64,000 nt of DNA, from positions 47,018-111,017 of the forward strand of contig BGKB01000196.1 of assembly GCA_003116975.1 (NCBI GenBank). Direction: 5' to 3'. The translations under genes and the position numbers were made by a program. Numbering within the stretch: position 1 is the first letter of the stretch; each line of letters opens with the position of its first letter. The notes beneath the pieces are model-generated. The model searched no databases. It had not been told where the DNA came from and was given only the letters and a program-made list of their open reading frames with translations. The stretch comes from Aurantiochytrium sp. KH105. Its lineage: Eukaryota > Sar > Bigyra > Thraustochytrida > Thraustochytriidae. Positions 1 through 10,745 of this stretch are shown here, piece by piece.

Positions 1-201
1 ATGTCGCAGCGCAGCTGCAAGTGCATTCTCCCCGGGACAATTGACACACCAGCAAACCGCGAGGCGATGCCGGATGCGGACCACGCCACTTGGACGAGCC
101 CCGATGTGATTGCCGATCGCATCTTTGGCTGGGCGCAGCCGAGTTCGTTTGACGCGAGCAAGCCGCAAGATATTCAGCACGATCTCTTTGTTGAGGTGTA
201 A
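1..201 (+). CDS. QDPR: 3' end of dihydropteridine reductase-like gene (partial)
   Basis: This is the last part of a short-chain dehydrogenase that best fits dihydropteridine reductase, which recycles quinonoid dihydrobiopterin to tetrahydrobiopterin using NADH. The segment [20 protein letters not shown] followed by TWTSP and an IFGWA helix matches the C-terminal region of QDPR proteins, where LPVTLDTPMNR and an SSWTP motif occur. The frame ends with TAA at 199-201. The dinucleotide fold and the Tyr-x3-Lys catalytic motif lie upstream of the window. The first dozen codons match the family poorly, so a splice acceptor may lie near base 20 and the ATG at base 1 is probably not a real start. The family assignment rests on one short block recalled from known QDPR proteins. 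Confidence 0.6.
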   Translation: MSQRSCKCILPGTIDTPANREAMPDADHATWTSPDVIADRIFGWAQPSSFDASKPQDIQHDLFVEV

Positions 202-2746
202 CAGCGAGAGTGCTGTTGTCGTGGCGTAGTTCTAGGAAACTTTTGATGCGGAAAGGAGTATTATTATCTTGGTCATCAAAAGGATGCCAGCAAGTTTTGG
301 ACGCTGGCAATCTCTTGCTCAAGTTGTCGAGTCACTCTCAACTTGCCGCTCTCTATTGTGCTCGGATTGCTTGGGCTCAAATTGCTTGGGCTCAAGTTGC
401 CACTCTCTCTTGTGCTCAAGTTGCTTGTGCTCAAATTGTTTGTGCTCAAGTTGCCACTCTCTTATTCACGTCGCGTCGAAGAGCTCGCACAACAAGGCTC
501 GAAAGGGATGGACAGGAAGCGTGTCGCCGTTCGTGGACGGATGCGCGAGTAAGACTTTTTCTGACGCTGTTTGTTAATAGAGAGCAACAAACATCTTATC
601 CGACTTTTTGCTCTGCACAAATGCCAAGTCAAGAGCGGCTCAACCGGATTACTTGAAGGTCTAAAAGGGGATGAGGCCGTGAGTTCCAAAGCTTTTCCTT
701 GCAGTTGTCTCAAGTGGGGCAGACAACCACTGTTCAATGGGCACAATCTGTTTGTTTCAAGACCAAGCACATTTTCCTTCACATGGCGTGAGCGTGATCT
801 TGTGCGTGGGTATAGACAGACGGCAGAGACACTTTTTTTTGGGAGGGGGGGGCTGCAATGCCCCGTGGTGTGTTTGTACGGAAGTGATATTTGCAAAACG
901 CGACGCGTTCGCTAATGGATTGGAGGTAGCTACTCTGCCGCCTCCTGGAGAAAACGACGCAGTGCTTGATTAAAGGCTCTGTCAAACTATGAAATGCGTC
1001 CCAAGGACATTTCATCGATGTTGCGCGATTCGATTCAGCTGGATCCTAGACCTGGCCTCTGGCACCTTGACGAAGTTTCAGCGATGGCTCTTTCAAGCGG
1101 TCCAAGAGCGAGTTGAGTACTCGATGGTTCTGCGTACGTCCTTTTGCGTCGCCAGCGCGCGATCCGTCGGTCTCGCTGCAGCTGCAGCTGCCCACACCGT
1201 TCGCGCTGTCGTCAGCAGCAGACCTTCGCAAACGCACCATGCCTCGCCCCCAGAGCCATGCCAGCGGCGGCGCGGCCTGCCCCTCAACTCCTTCGACGAG
1301 CAGATGCAGAGCGCGGCACAGATCTGCCTGGCCTCGGGCAAGCGCGTCGAGAGAGATCCGAACGCGAAGCGACCGACCGGGGCGTTTTCACTGCTTGGCC
1401 AAACCCGGGGAGCCGGGTTTCGTCCCCTTTTCTCCATTCTGTTCTTTATTCGGTCGACCGTCGTGTCGCTCGCTGTCGCTGGCTGCCTCGCTGGCCGACA
1501 GTCGCCGTCGGCGGTACCTTCCGCGCCGCCATGCAGCAGCGCAGCTGCGACCAACTCACCGGCCGCGCGGCCACAGTCTCGGGCGCTCGAAGCGAGCCCG
1601 CGCGCGCTTTCGGATCGCATCGCGGCGGCGGCGGCGGTTCCAAGGCTCGCCCTGTGCCGGACCGGTTGCCACTTCGGCCCAGATCCAGATCCGAGTGACC
1701 TCTCTAGACACTTGGCGAGAGTGCGTTGTGAGGGTGAGTTGACCAGAGCGGGAAAAAAAAAAAGAAAAAAAGGGGGAATACCCCCCCCCCTCCCTGCGCG
1801 TCGCTTCGCCTCGAGCCCGCGCGGGTCGACGGCTCGCGCTCCCAGGGCTCCTGCCGCTTTGTTTTCCTTTGCATTGCTTTGCGGTGCTTGCTGTTGCGTT
1901 GCGTTGCTCTTTTTTGCTCCGCTCCGCTCCGCCGGCTTTCGCTTCGCTGGCAGCAAAATGGTTGAAGGTGAGGGGAGGCGGGCGATCGACCGACCGGTCG
2001 ATGCCACCCGCAGCGGCCCCCGCAGCCTCCGCAGCCGCCGCAGCGGGCCGGCCGCGGCCTGCAGCTGCAACTGGCAGTGGAGCTGACGCAAAGCCCGGGA
2101 CGGGTGCGCGGCGTCGCGGCCGCGACTCGCCATATGCCGCGCGTGTGTGGGGGGCGCCCTCTGCCTCGGGCGCGCGCAGTGACGCTAGCTTGCAGCTTCG
2201 GCGGCGGCGGGCGGCAGCTTCCTGGAGACGATGACGACAACGGTATCTTGGGCCCGCTCTGCGGGGGAGGGGCGGGCCCGAAGGCGTGGTGTCACGCCTC
2301 GCTGCGGATTTCACGCGGAGGCTCAATCCAACCTCGAACAGTCGGCGGCGCCGCGCGGTTCGCCCGCCTGCAGCTCTGCTGGCTGCCGCGCCGAGGGTTC
2401 TTTACGGGCGGCTGAAACCAGGGCTCGCGATGTTTCGCTTTGCGGCTCTTTAATCTTCCTTGTTGGTCGGTTGCTGGCCTTTTTGTGCAATGGCGGCCTG
2501 TGCTGTTGCCTCTGTCTCTGTTTCGGTCGTCAGCGCTGGCTGGAGCTGATCGTGAGCAGCTGTTCTAACGTCCGTTTTTCCATTCGACGCTATCGCCGCC
2601 GCCGCCGCCGCCGCCGCCGCGCCGAGTTCCCCCAGGAAGCCCGTCGTCGACCGCGCCGGCGACGCGACGCGCAGCTGCTGCAAGCTCGGGCGCAGCGGTG
2701 AAGCGCGGCCCGTTTTTCCCTTTTCTGTCAGCTCGTGCCTGCCACC
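202..2746. other. Intergenic GC-rich spacer, no convincing gene
   Basis: After the QDPR-like stop there are about 2.5 kb in which several overlapping frames on both strands stay open. Those translations are Arg/Ala/Ser/Pro-rich and show no domain. From about 1.1 kb the DNA is very GC-rich and carries short homopolymers and GCC/GCA-type runs. ATG GTT GAA at 1958-1966 is followed immediately by a GTGAGG donor-like sequence and could be a tiny first exon, but no partner exon could be identified. Confidence 0.6.
354..459. repeat. 15-bp minisatellite
   Basis: Imperfect tandem copies of a 15-bp unit close to TTGCTTGTGCTCAAA run through this stretch, with TTGCCACTCTCT interruptions. Frames across it give Leu/Cys-rich repetitive peptides that look like a by-product of the repeat rather than a protein. 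Confidence 0.7.
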
Positions 2747-2939
2747 ATGGCCACAGCGCAAGGCGAATCGTGGGTGTGCACGGGCAAGGTCTGGACGTTA
2801 GAAAAGTAGTATGTGTGCAACGCGCGACTGAGATCCGAGTGTCTGGCCATACGTTTACAGTATACGTCTCGCCGGGCTCGCCTCAAGTCGGTTATTCGGA
2901 CCGGTCGAAGTGAATTTGGCCAACGTGAAGTGTGAATAG
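2747..2939 (+). CDS. Candidate two-exon micro-gene (46 aa), unknown function
   Basis: The ATG at 2747 sits in a full GCCACCATGG initiation context. Read straight through, it gives 20 codons and then TAG at 2807-2809. The final G of that TAG is also the first base of a strong donor, GTATGT, at 2809. Splicing to the acceptor TTTACAG ending at 2860 (52-nt intron) replaces the stop with a tyrosine codon and continues for 25 further codons to TAG at 2937-2939. The predicted protein begins MATAQGESWVCTGKVWTLEK and ends NLANVKCE. No family is recognised and no signal or membrane segment is evident. It could equally be an upstream ORF, or the first exons of a longer spliced gene. The intron is shorter than the others inferred in this window (91-163 nt). 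Confidence 0.3.
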
Positions 2940-5900
2940 ACCCGGCGAGCGCGTGCGACAAGGCCGCGGCTCCGTTCGCGAGGCATGGCGACGCCAGAGG
3001 GCCAGCCAGCCAGCCAGCCAGCCATGCGAGGCAAGGCGAGCCTGGACGCGACGCGGACCTCGCCCTGCCGCCCGCTTCTGCGTCGCAGATCAAGCAAGCA
3101 AGCAAGCGAGCGAGCTAGCATGCCTGCCTGCCAGCCACGGACGGGGCTCGCGACCGGCCCGCGCCCAGACGGAGCCGGAGCCGGAGCCGGAGCCAAGCGT
3201 GATGTGAATGTCCTGGCGCTCGATCGATCGCTCGCTCGATCACTGTCAATCAATTTCAATCACAGTCAGTCAATCGGCAGCGAAAGACGAGTTGATTGGT
3301 GAAAGAATTCAATTTACCGGTCCGGGCTGCTGGCGTCAGCGGCGCCAGATGGACCCGGCGGACTTGCTTGGGTGGACTCGGCGGCGGCCGGAGCTCGGAA
3401 ATTTCATTGTTCTCCTCGTTTCTCCGCTGTTCGCGATACGAATCGAATCGAATCGAATCGACGCATTTGCTGCTAGTATACTTATACCGCAACCGGCTTT
3501 TGCTGCTGTTGTAGTGGAGTATAATAAGCCCTTGGCGGCACTGGCAGTGCCAGTGGTGACAGTCAGGCAGGTGCAATTGAAACCGCGGGTAGTTTCGAGT
3601 GGCGGTTTGTTTGTTTGTTTGTTTGTTTGTTTGTTTGTATGTATACAATGTGGCGCAACCTGCCGGGGCCGGGCTGGCGAGAGATGAAGCGTCGCGGCAG
3701 GCCCAGAAGCCGCCAGCCGGCTTGGCGGATCTCGCTGGAGCGAGGCGTTTTTGCATGAATTTGCTGCACCGTGTGTGGATGTGTCGCAGCAGGCAGGTTT
3801 GAAAGTCACTCCGGTCCACCTGGCTGATCATGGACCTGCTTGTTCTTGATCACAGGCGGCGCAGATGTGCATGCAAGATAGATACTACACACGTGCTTCT
3901 TTGGCGGTGGATGATTGGATGATTGGATGACCGATCGATCGATCGACCCTGCCATGATGCCCTCCCTCGTGGAGTATCTTGTGCGATGATGAGCTTCGTG
4001 GAGGCATCGTCCGGGCCGCGCAAGTCGAAGAGCAGCTGCAGCAGCTGCAGCAGCGTCGACGGAAACGGATGCGAGCTGCGGATTCAGAACCACGCCTCGT
4101 TCTTGGCTTCTTCTGCACCCCGTCTCCCCATTTCTCTCGCGTTCTCCCCTGCTCTTTCCTCGCCGCTCTCGCACCCGCACCACCTGCCAGCCGCAGCCGC
4201 AGCCGCAGCCGCAGAGACCGGCGCGCGCCCGCTTCGACGCATCTGCGCGGGGCCGATCCTCGTCAGAGCGGAGCAGCTGCAGCAGCTATGGCTACAGGCA
4301 GGCAGGCAGGGGCGCGCAAGAACGCTGCGGCGGAGCGCCGTCTCGCATCGCCATACCTACCTCCCACGAAGAAATGCAGGAAGCGATGAGGGAAGAGCAC
4401 GCCAGGAGCGGAGCGGAGCGGAGCAGAGCGGAGCAGCGCGGCCGCGTTCGTTCGTTCACGGCGCGCAGGATGCGGCTGCGCGAGCTGAGAAGGGATGGAG
4501 GGGAGGGCGAGGCGAGGCAGGGAAGAAGAGGGAGGGAAGGGAATGAACGACGGGAAGGAGGGGCGGGAAGGGAGGGAAAGTCTGGACAGAGAGAGGAAGA
4601 AGGAGGAAGGAAAATCTTGGACCGAACTCGAAATTTGAACCCGAGTGACCCGGATTCCGCATCCGTCGCCCCGCAGCCGGCGGCCGGGACACACTGAGAG
4701 AGATAGACAAACAGACAAGAGAGGAGGGACAGTGACGGACGCGCCTCGCTCCCTCGCTCCCTCGCGCTGTGCCGCACAGCGCAGAGCAGCGCAGCGCCGT
4801 GCAGCGCAGTGCCTCCCCGAACTGAGCTGCGACGCAGGTAGCAGCAGCGAGCGGCCCGCCACGCCGTCCCGGGCTGCCTCGCGCCGCTCCGGCGAGCCGG
4901 CCTCGGCTCCCCCCCGGCTGGGCTTCTCACGGAAAGAAAAAAAAAAAGAAAAAAAGAAGAAGCACCCAAATTTTCTTTCTTTCCTTTTTTTCTTTTTGTT
5001 TTCTGGCTGTCCGCGTGTTTGTTTCACATCCGCACCGGCGGGAGGGCGGCGACGCGGCGACGCGGCGCGGGAGGAGGCCGCGCGCCCAGGGTGCCCTCCC
5101 CGCCCCCGCCGGCGCCGGCAGCTCGCGACTCCGCGGGGGCAGGAAGGCCGGCCGCGGGAAGATACCGCTGTTTCGTTCCGATTTCCCCGCCTGCCTGCCC
5201 GACAGCCCGCCGATCCACCGCCCGCCGGCGCCGCGTCGCCCGCGCGCGAGCGAGCCAAGCCAGGCCTGGGCCGCGCGAGCTAGCTATAGCTAGCTAGAAT
5301 AAGCCTGGCATCGCGAAGACCGCCACCGCCGCGCGGCAGATAGCGCACGTGGATGGAGCGTGTGGGGGGTGTGTGTGTGGCTGTGGCGGAGGAGGAGAGC
5401 GGCGGGTTTTTTTCCTAGCTCGAGGGCGAGCCCCGGGTCCTGCGAAGGCATGTCCGGCAGGCGAGGGAGCGGCAGCTCGTGCCGGCCACTCGGCGTCGGA
5501 GGGCGGGGCGGGCTGGGCTGGGCTGGGCTGGGCTGGAATTGGTTTGGCGCGGGTGCGGGCGAGTCTGAATCGGCGGCGGCGGGCGAGCGCGCTTTGGATT
5601 ATTTATTTCAAATTGCTTCAGAGCGGTTTTCACGACCTCGGGCGCGCCTCGAGCGATCGCATGGACGCTTGCTGATGCACGCACGGGTGGAGGAGGGAGG
5701 GAGGGAGGGAGCCGTGGACGCACCCGTGCGTGCCGCAGGACCAGGAAGGCGCGGCGCAGCAGGGCGGCGCATGGTTCTTTCCTTCTTTCCTTCTTTCTTT
5801 TCTTTCTCTCTGAACGAGAGGCGCAGGCAGCCAGGAAGAAAGAAGAAGTAAAAAGTAATGCGCGCCAGACGCACAGAGAGAGGGAGGAGGGGGGGGGGGG

Positions 5901-6038
5901 CAGTGGGGGAGAAGGCGCGGCGGAGCGAGCCAAGAACAAGCGCATCCTTTTTTTGCGGCCTCCCACCTCGGTACGCAGACCCGAATCGAGCCAGCCGCCC
6001 TGAGAGCGCGAGCGGGCGTCCCCTCTTCCCCGCGCCCT

Positions 6039-6069
<31 letters not shown>

Positions 6070-6935
6070 GAAGCGAGGCGAGGCGAGGCGAGGCACCCCG
6101 CGAGCCGAGCGGAGCGGAGTGGCTGCAGGCAGGGAGAGAGAGACAGACAGACAGACCCGCAGCGCATCGGACTGGAGGCAATCGTCCTCGTCGCGGCGGA
6201 AAACTCGGTTCAAACGACGAATTAGGCAAGCAGGCGAGCGCCGTCTCCGTCTCCGTCTCCATCTGTATCTTGGCCGTCGTCGTCGCCGCCCTCATCCTCG
6301 CGAGATCGCGGCGTACGCTGCTGCGTGCCGCCTGCTTCGAACCCTCGAACTCGTTCAAAACGCGCGCGCTGAAAGGCCGCCAAAGCCAAAGCCAAGCCAA
6401 GCCAAGCCAAGGCAAACTACGCCAAGCCGCACCCGAACCCGGCCTCCTCGCCGCCAGGCTGACAGACAGACTGACAGACAGACAGAAAGACAGACGGCGC
6501 AGGGCGACCGCCGGCGCCGCCGCGAGCCTCACGTGAGACCTGGAACGACGGTCCGCCAGTCATACCGATCCGGGCCCTCCAGGGACAGACAGCGCCGCGA
6601 GAGCGGCCTCCTGGTCTGGTCTAGCTGCTGCTTGCTGGCTCGCGCCGGACCGCCGCCGTCCCCAGAGAGAGAGAGAGCGAGCGAGCGAGAGAAAGGAGAG
6701 CGGCGTGACGTGGGCTGACGCAAGTTCGACCTCCCGGTCCTCCGTGTGTCCCAGGCGGGCCCGGAGAGCCAAAGCCGGAACTGCCTGGCGGGAAGCCCAG
6801 GCCCCCCGCCCGGTCCACGCACGCGCCTGACATTCATTCATTCATTCATTCCTGCATTCGCACGCGAGCACGCTGCGTTGCCACGCGAGCAAGGGGAGAA
6901 AAGGTGGACCGAGCGAGCGAGAACGAGAGAGCAGC
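2940..6935. other. GC-rich desert with simple repeats upstream of the first MYB gene
   Basis: About 4 kb without a supportable gene. It holds many microsatellites: GAATC near 3440-3460, GTTT at 3605-3638, GGGCT near 5511-5535, GGGA near 5690-5710, GCAC at 6040-6068, GAGGC near 6075-6095 and ACAG/CTGACAGA runs near 6140 and 6455-6490. Long open frames run on both strands (for example minus 4263-5258 and 5630-6532), but they overlap each other and translate to Arg/Ala/Ser/Pro-rich sequence. The most likely content is promoter and 5'-UTR DNA of the MYB gene at 6936. Confidence 0.6.
3605..3638. repeat. GTTT tetranucleotide microsatellite
   Basis: Seven or eight perfect tandem copies of GTTT on the plus strand. 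Overlapping frames read as VCLF or TNKQ repeats and are not considered coding. Confidence 0.85.
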
Positions 6936-8558
6936 ATGCCCTCGGCCAAGAAACTCACGTGGTCCAACGAGGAGGACGTCGTCCTTAAGCGCGTGCTGGC
7001 GCAGGCCGGCGTGCAGCGACTGAGCAACGGCGCCATCGTCCTCAACGGCAGCTGGGGAGACGTCGCCACGCACCTGCCCGGACGCAGCGCCAAGCAGTGC
7101 CGCGAGCGATGGCGCTTCAACCTCTGCCCCGATATTAACAAGTCCGAGTGGTCCTGCGAAGAGGACGCCACACTCATCGAGAACCAGCTCAAAGTCGGCA
7201 ACCAGTGGGCCCTCATCGCAAGACAACTCGATGGACGCACAGAAAACAGCGTCAAGATCCGCTTCAAGTCCATCCTTCGCGCGAGCCGCCGCGTTTGGAC
7301 TGCCAAGGACGACGCCGACCTCATGGCGCTCCACAAACTCATGGGATCCAAGTGGAGCATCATTGCCGAGCGCATGCCCAACCGCACACGGAACGGCGTC
7401 AAGACTCGCTTCCTCGTACTCCGGAATGGCGTCTCCGAGCGCCCACTTCTCCCGGGAGCCGCCGAGCAGCTCTTTCGTACCGCAAGATATGCTGACCTGG
7501 TGGAACGATTCATCGAGTCTGCCGGCGTGCGCAAGCTCGTGCCCTCGTCTGCCACGCAAAGCCAGCCGCAAGCCAACACGTCCACATCTGTGTCCGCAAC
7601 GACCCCACTGTCCCCACAGACGCACGCCTTGCAACAGCAGCACCACAACCAGATTCACCACCAGCACGCGGGCCAGATGCGCACGCTGCGCCCATCGCAT
7701 TCGGACATGGCAAGTCCACAGACCGTCCCGCTCCCAGACATGCTCGCGCCCGAAACGCGTCACCCCTCGTTCGCCTCGGAAGAATTCGCCGAGGACGAGC
7801 GCCAGACCCACGGCGCCATGGGCAAGCTGAGTCGCTCGTCCTCGAAGCGATCCGCTCCCTGGATGGACGCCGAGGCAATGGCGGCCTCGAGCCGGAACAT
7901 TCCTGGATCCACACTCTCGAGCCCGGACCTCGGCCCTCTCAGCATTGGCGCTCTTCATCCTACAAAACGCTCACGATCCGCGTACCCCGAAGGTGCAGAT
8001 GAGTCTCTCCTCGATATCCTCGCACCCCATGCCAACCGCGAGTGGCGTCTTCAGCGCCAGGCTCAGCAGCAACAACAACAACAACAATACCATCACTATG
8101 CACCGCAGCAGCAACAGCAGCCACACGCATACCGACAAACCTTTCACAACTTCAAGTCGCACAGCGCCGCAGCCGAGCCCCTCGATGCTGCAGACTCGAT
8201 CGAAAATCGCGCGCCCCCTCCGCCGGCATCATCGTCGTTAGCATCCTCAGCGACGCAATTTAATAACCCCCACAACAGACACCAAGACTTTGAACGCCAC
8301 ACATCGCTAGCGTCGTCTTCGTCATCAATGTCCCGCGACGACTTTTTGCAGTCGCAGCCCGTGCAAAACGGCGCCGCGACGTCTGCGTCGAACCCGGGCG
8401 GACTTTCTTCGTCAACACTGCAGCTGGCGCTGGCCTTGGCCAACTCGGACGCCCTCTTGCCACTCTCTGCCGCTGCGCTCTTTGTCCAAGAACAGCGCAA
8501 CCAGCATCATCGTCATGGTGACGACCAGCGCGTGCGCTCCCTTCTCAAATTGTACTAA
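6936..8558 (+). CDS. Three-repeat MYB transcription factor (paralogue 1)
   Basis: A single-exon gene of 540 codons encodes a nuclear DNA-binding protein with three tandem MYB/SANT repeats at its N terminus. Repeat 1 is about residues 7-59 (W9, W40, W59, with GRSAKQCRERW). Repeat 2 is about 70-112 (W72, W91, F110, with GRTENSVKIRF). Repeat 3 is about 119-162 (W121, W140, F159, with NRTRNGVKTRF). The aromatic spacing and recognition helices are those of R1R2R3-type MYBs. The rest is a low-complexity, Gln/Ser/His-rich tail typical of activation regions, with a poly-Gln run near 8070-8090. The ATG at 6936 lies just before repeat 1. It is clearly paralogous to the gene at 30146, with conserved blocks such as RSAKQCRERW and VKIRFKSILRA. 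Targets cannot be told from the sequence. Confidence 0.9.
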   Translation: MPSAKKLTWSNEEDVVLKRVLAQAGVQRLSNGAIVLNGSWGDVATHLPGRSAKQCRERWRFNLCPDINKSEWSCEEDATLIENQLKVGNQWALIARQLDGRTENSVKIRFKSILRASRRVWTAKDDADLMALHKLMGSKWSIIAERMPNRTRNGVKTRFLVLRNGVSERPLLPGAAEQLFRTARYADLVERFIESAGVRKLVPSSATQSQPQANTSTSVSATTPLSPQTHALQQQHHNQIHHQHAGQMRTLRPSHSDMASPQTVPLPDMLAPETRHPSFASEEFAEDERQTHGAMGKLSRSSSKRSAPWMDAEAMAASSRNIPGSTLSSPDLGPLSIGALHPTKRSRSAYPEGADESLLDILAPHANREWRLQRQAQQQQQQQQYHHYAPQQQQQPHAYRQTFHNFKSHSAAAEPLDAADSIENRAPPPPASSSLASSATQFNNPHNRHQDFERHTSLASSSSSMSRDDFLQSQPVQNGAATSASNPGGLSSSTLQLALALANSDALLPLSAAALFVQEQRNQHHRHGDDQRVRSLLKLY

Positions 8559-10020
8559 TTCCATTCCCTCCTGCTCGTGCCAGCGAGCACGTTTTTGACC
8601 CGGCCGCTGATGTTTCCTATTTATCCTCGTGATTTATTCTTCTCTTTTTATAAATACTCTCTCTGGCTTGTGCGATCTCATTGCTGCTCATGGAAAGTAC
8701 TCATGCGCGAAACAGGTCAGCCCTTTCAAAATGAGAAGAGACGCGCGAGTGAAATTCCAGAAATTACCCTTTTGCATTCTGTCGCAGTCTCCGTGCTTTT
8801 CAGCCATCGCTTGCCTTGAGAAACTTTGGTGTGCCGCTCCTCTTGACCTTTTCCCGGGTTCCAAAATTGACAGGTCTAAAGTTCTTCAGGATTACCATCA
8901 GCCCAAAACGGTCTCGAAGCGGCCATCTTTTGAAGCAGGCGCTGCACTCGCCTCACAGCCCCTTCGATCCGACATCGTCTTGACAAACGATACTTGGGAA
9001 CCTGTCGAATTGATCGACTGTGACATGGGCACAAAGTGTCTATTGAATGAATGAATGCTGTCTCCGCGCGCCGATCGGCAAGGCTGCATCGATTTGATGC
9101 ACAGAAATCCTTCAGCAATGCGAACTTGCTTTCGTGGCCTTGAAATTTAGAGTGAGAACCAGAAGCGCTATCAGCTCCCACTCATTAGACCTAACTATGG
9201 GCGAATGCAAGATTGAAATGTGTGCAACAATAGCAGTACCCAGCCAGATGAAATGAGGATACTTGCCCGTCGCGGCATAACCTTGTTAGAATCAAGAGCA
9301 TCATCAGATGTGACCACGACCAATTCCAGTCAATTTGTGTCGTGCAGGTACGGTTCGAGGAACGCTTTCATAGCCTCTTGCAACCTTCTGTAGCCCCGCC
9401 GACCGATTGGAGCCATATAATTGGCGTCACGAACGAGGCTCTCCAAGGGTGCACCGAGGAAACGAAAATTTAAAGTTGATCTCCGGCCATCTGTGCTTCA
9501 TTCAGCGACACAATCTATTCTTCACAGCACAGCGCCAATGTGTCTCACCAATCGATATCATCGGGGTCCCACATAATGCCTTGAAATCACCACACCTCGC
9601 CCATCATTTCTATGGTTCGACCACCTTTCTGAAGGCGAAAGGTGGCGCGATCGTCGCAAAATTTGCGAAAACCTCCTCGCGAAAGCTTGGCGTGAGCCAT
9701 ACGAGGACAGGCACCAGCGCTAAGAAGCGCTTAGAAGCGCTTAAGAGCTCTGATTGGCTCTGCGGGTTTCTGATTGGCTCTGCGGGTTTCTGATGTGCTC
9801 GAAATAGCGCAATGAGGTGCTCGTTCACTCGAAAATTGACACCGCGAACGCGCCTCAGCGTGTCCGCTTCTAGACGTGAGTTCGTGTCCGTCACCCCGGC
9901 CCCTTTCCTCTGCGCGCACACCACGTAGCCGCGGCTACGCGTTGGCAAGGTGCTGGTCGGGCCAGAGCCTGAAGAGTTCTACCATCTAGACCATTTTTGT
10001 TGTTTTTGTCGTGCAGAACC
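8559..10020. other. Intergenic region after MYB gene 1, no gene seen
   Basis: About 1.4 kb of moderate base composition. It probably begins with the MYB 3' UTR; TTTATTC and TATAAATA occur near 8630-8655. Open frames such as 9407-9793 lack an ATG start and show no recognisable motif. A 20-bp direct duplication lies at 9751-9790, and a palindromic AAGCGCTT cluster at about 9720-9742. Confidence 0.6.
9751..9790. repeat. Perfect 20-bp tandem duplication
   Basis: The 20-bp unit TGATTGGCTCTGCGGGTTTC occurs twice in direct succession (9751-9770 and 9771-9790). The next bases, TGAT, begin a third copy. Each unit contains an ATTGG (CCAAT-box complement) core. Confidence 0.85.
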
Positions 10021-10720
10021 GTTGAATGCAACACAGGCCGCGGAGCCCGGGGCCGCGGAGCCCGGGGCTGCGGGGCCCGGGCGGGCCATGGACACGACGG
10101 ACACGGTCCGAGCTGTCAAATTGGACAGAAGCATTGAATCCAGAACCTTCAGCGAGCAGTTGCGCGCGGAGGTGGTTTGTAAGTTTCATATGTCACGATT
10201 GCCTTGCTTCAGTAAATTACTCTCGAAACAAGTCGTTCACAGTCGTTGAATGTGACACAGGTCCGCGCTGACAAGTTGGATACAGGCATGACAATCCAGA
10301 ACTTGATCTCGCGCGCGGAGGTGGGCTTAAGTCAACTTCTCGAAGATTTTACGCGTGGCGTAGTTTCGTCGAAGGTAAAAAAGTTGGCTCATTCTCTACA
10401 CCACTGACCAAAGTCAACGTCCAATCACCGCTGACCAAGTCCTTCAGAGTCGTTGAGCTGCCCTGGTACTATCAATGAGACAAAAGCGACGGACAAAAGC
10501 ATGGAATTTAAAAATTCAGCTCGAGCGCAGAGGGAGGTGAATTTTGTTCAACTCCCTCGTAGGTCATTGATGCCAAAGTTGGATAACTTCGATGGATCCA
10601 TTCCGTTCAATCACCGCTGACCAAGTTGTTCGGAGTCGTTGAATGTGAGATACGCGGCGGCGACGAGCTAGACAAAGGCATGGCAATCCAGAACTTCAAC
10701 TCGCGCGCGAAGGTGAGGTT
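10021..10720 (+). repeat. Four diverged tandem repeats leading into the helicase-glycosyltransferase gene
   Basis: Four imperfect copies can be aligned by eye at about 10021-10176, 10232-10330, 10421-10540 and 10609-10720. A typical copy runs from a GTCGTTGAATGTGA-like block, through a GACAAGTTGGATACAGGCAT-like block, to TCGCGCGCGGAGGTG. Translated in register, the copies give similar peptides (for example VRADKLDTGMTIQNLISRAE in copy 2 and GDELDKGMAIQNFNSRAK in copy 4). They could therefore be decayed, duplicated exons or promoter modules. Several copies end in GGTGAG or GTAAGT donor-like sequence. Copy 4 ends 25 bp before the ATG at 10746. Confidence 0.6.
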
Positions 10721-10745
10721 TTGCTAGCAAGCACACGCGAAGGCC

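Noticed and set aside
4263-6532. Long minus-strand ORFs (about 331 and 300 codons) in the first GC-rich desert
   Set aside because: They overlap open frames on the other strand and in other registers, translate to Arg/Ala/Ser/Pro-rich sequence driven by simple repeats, and show no domain.
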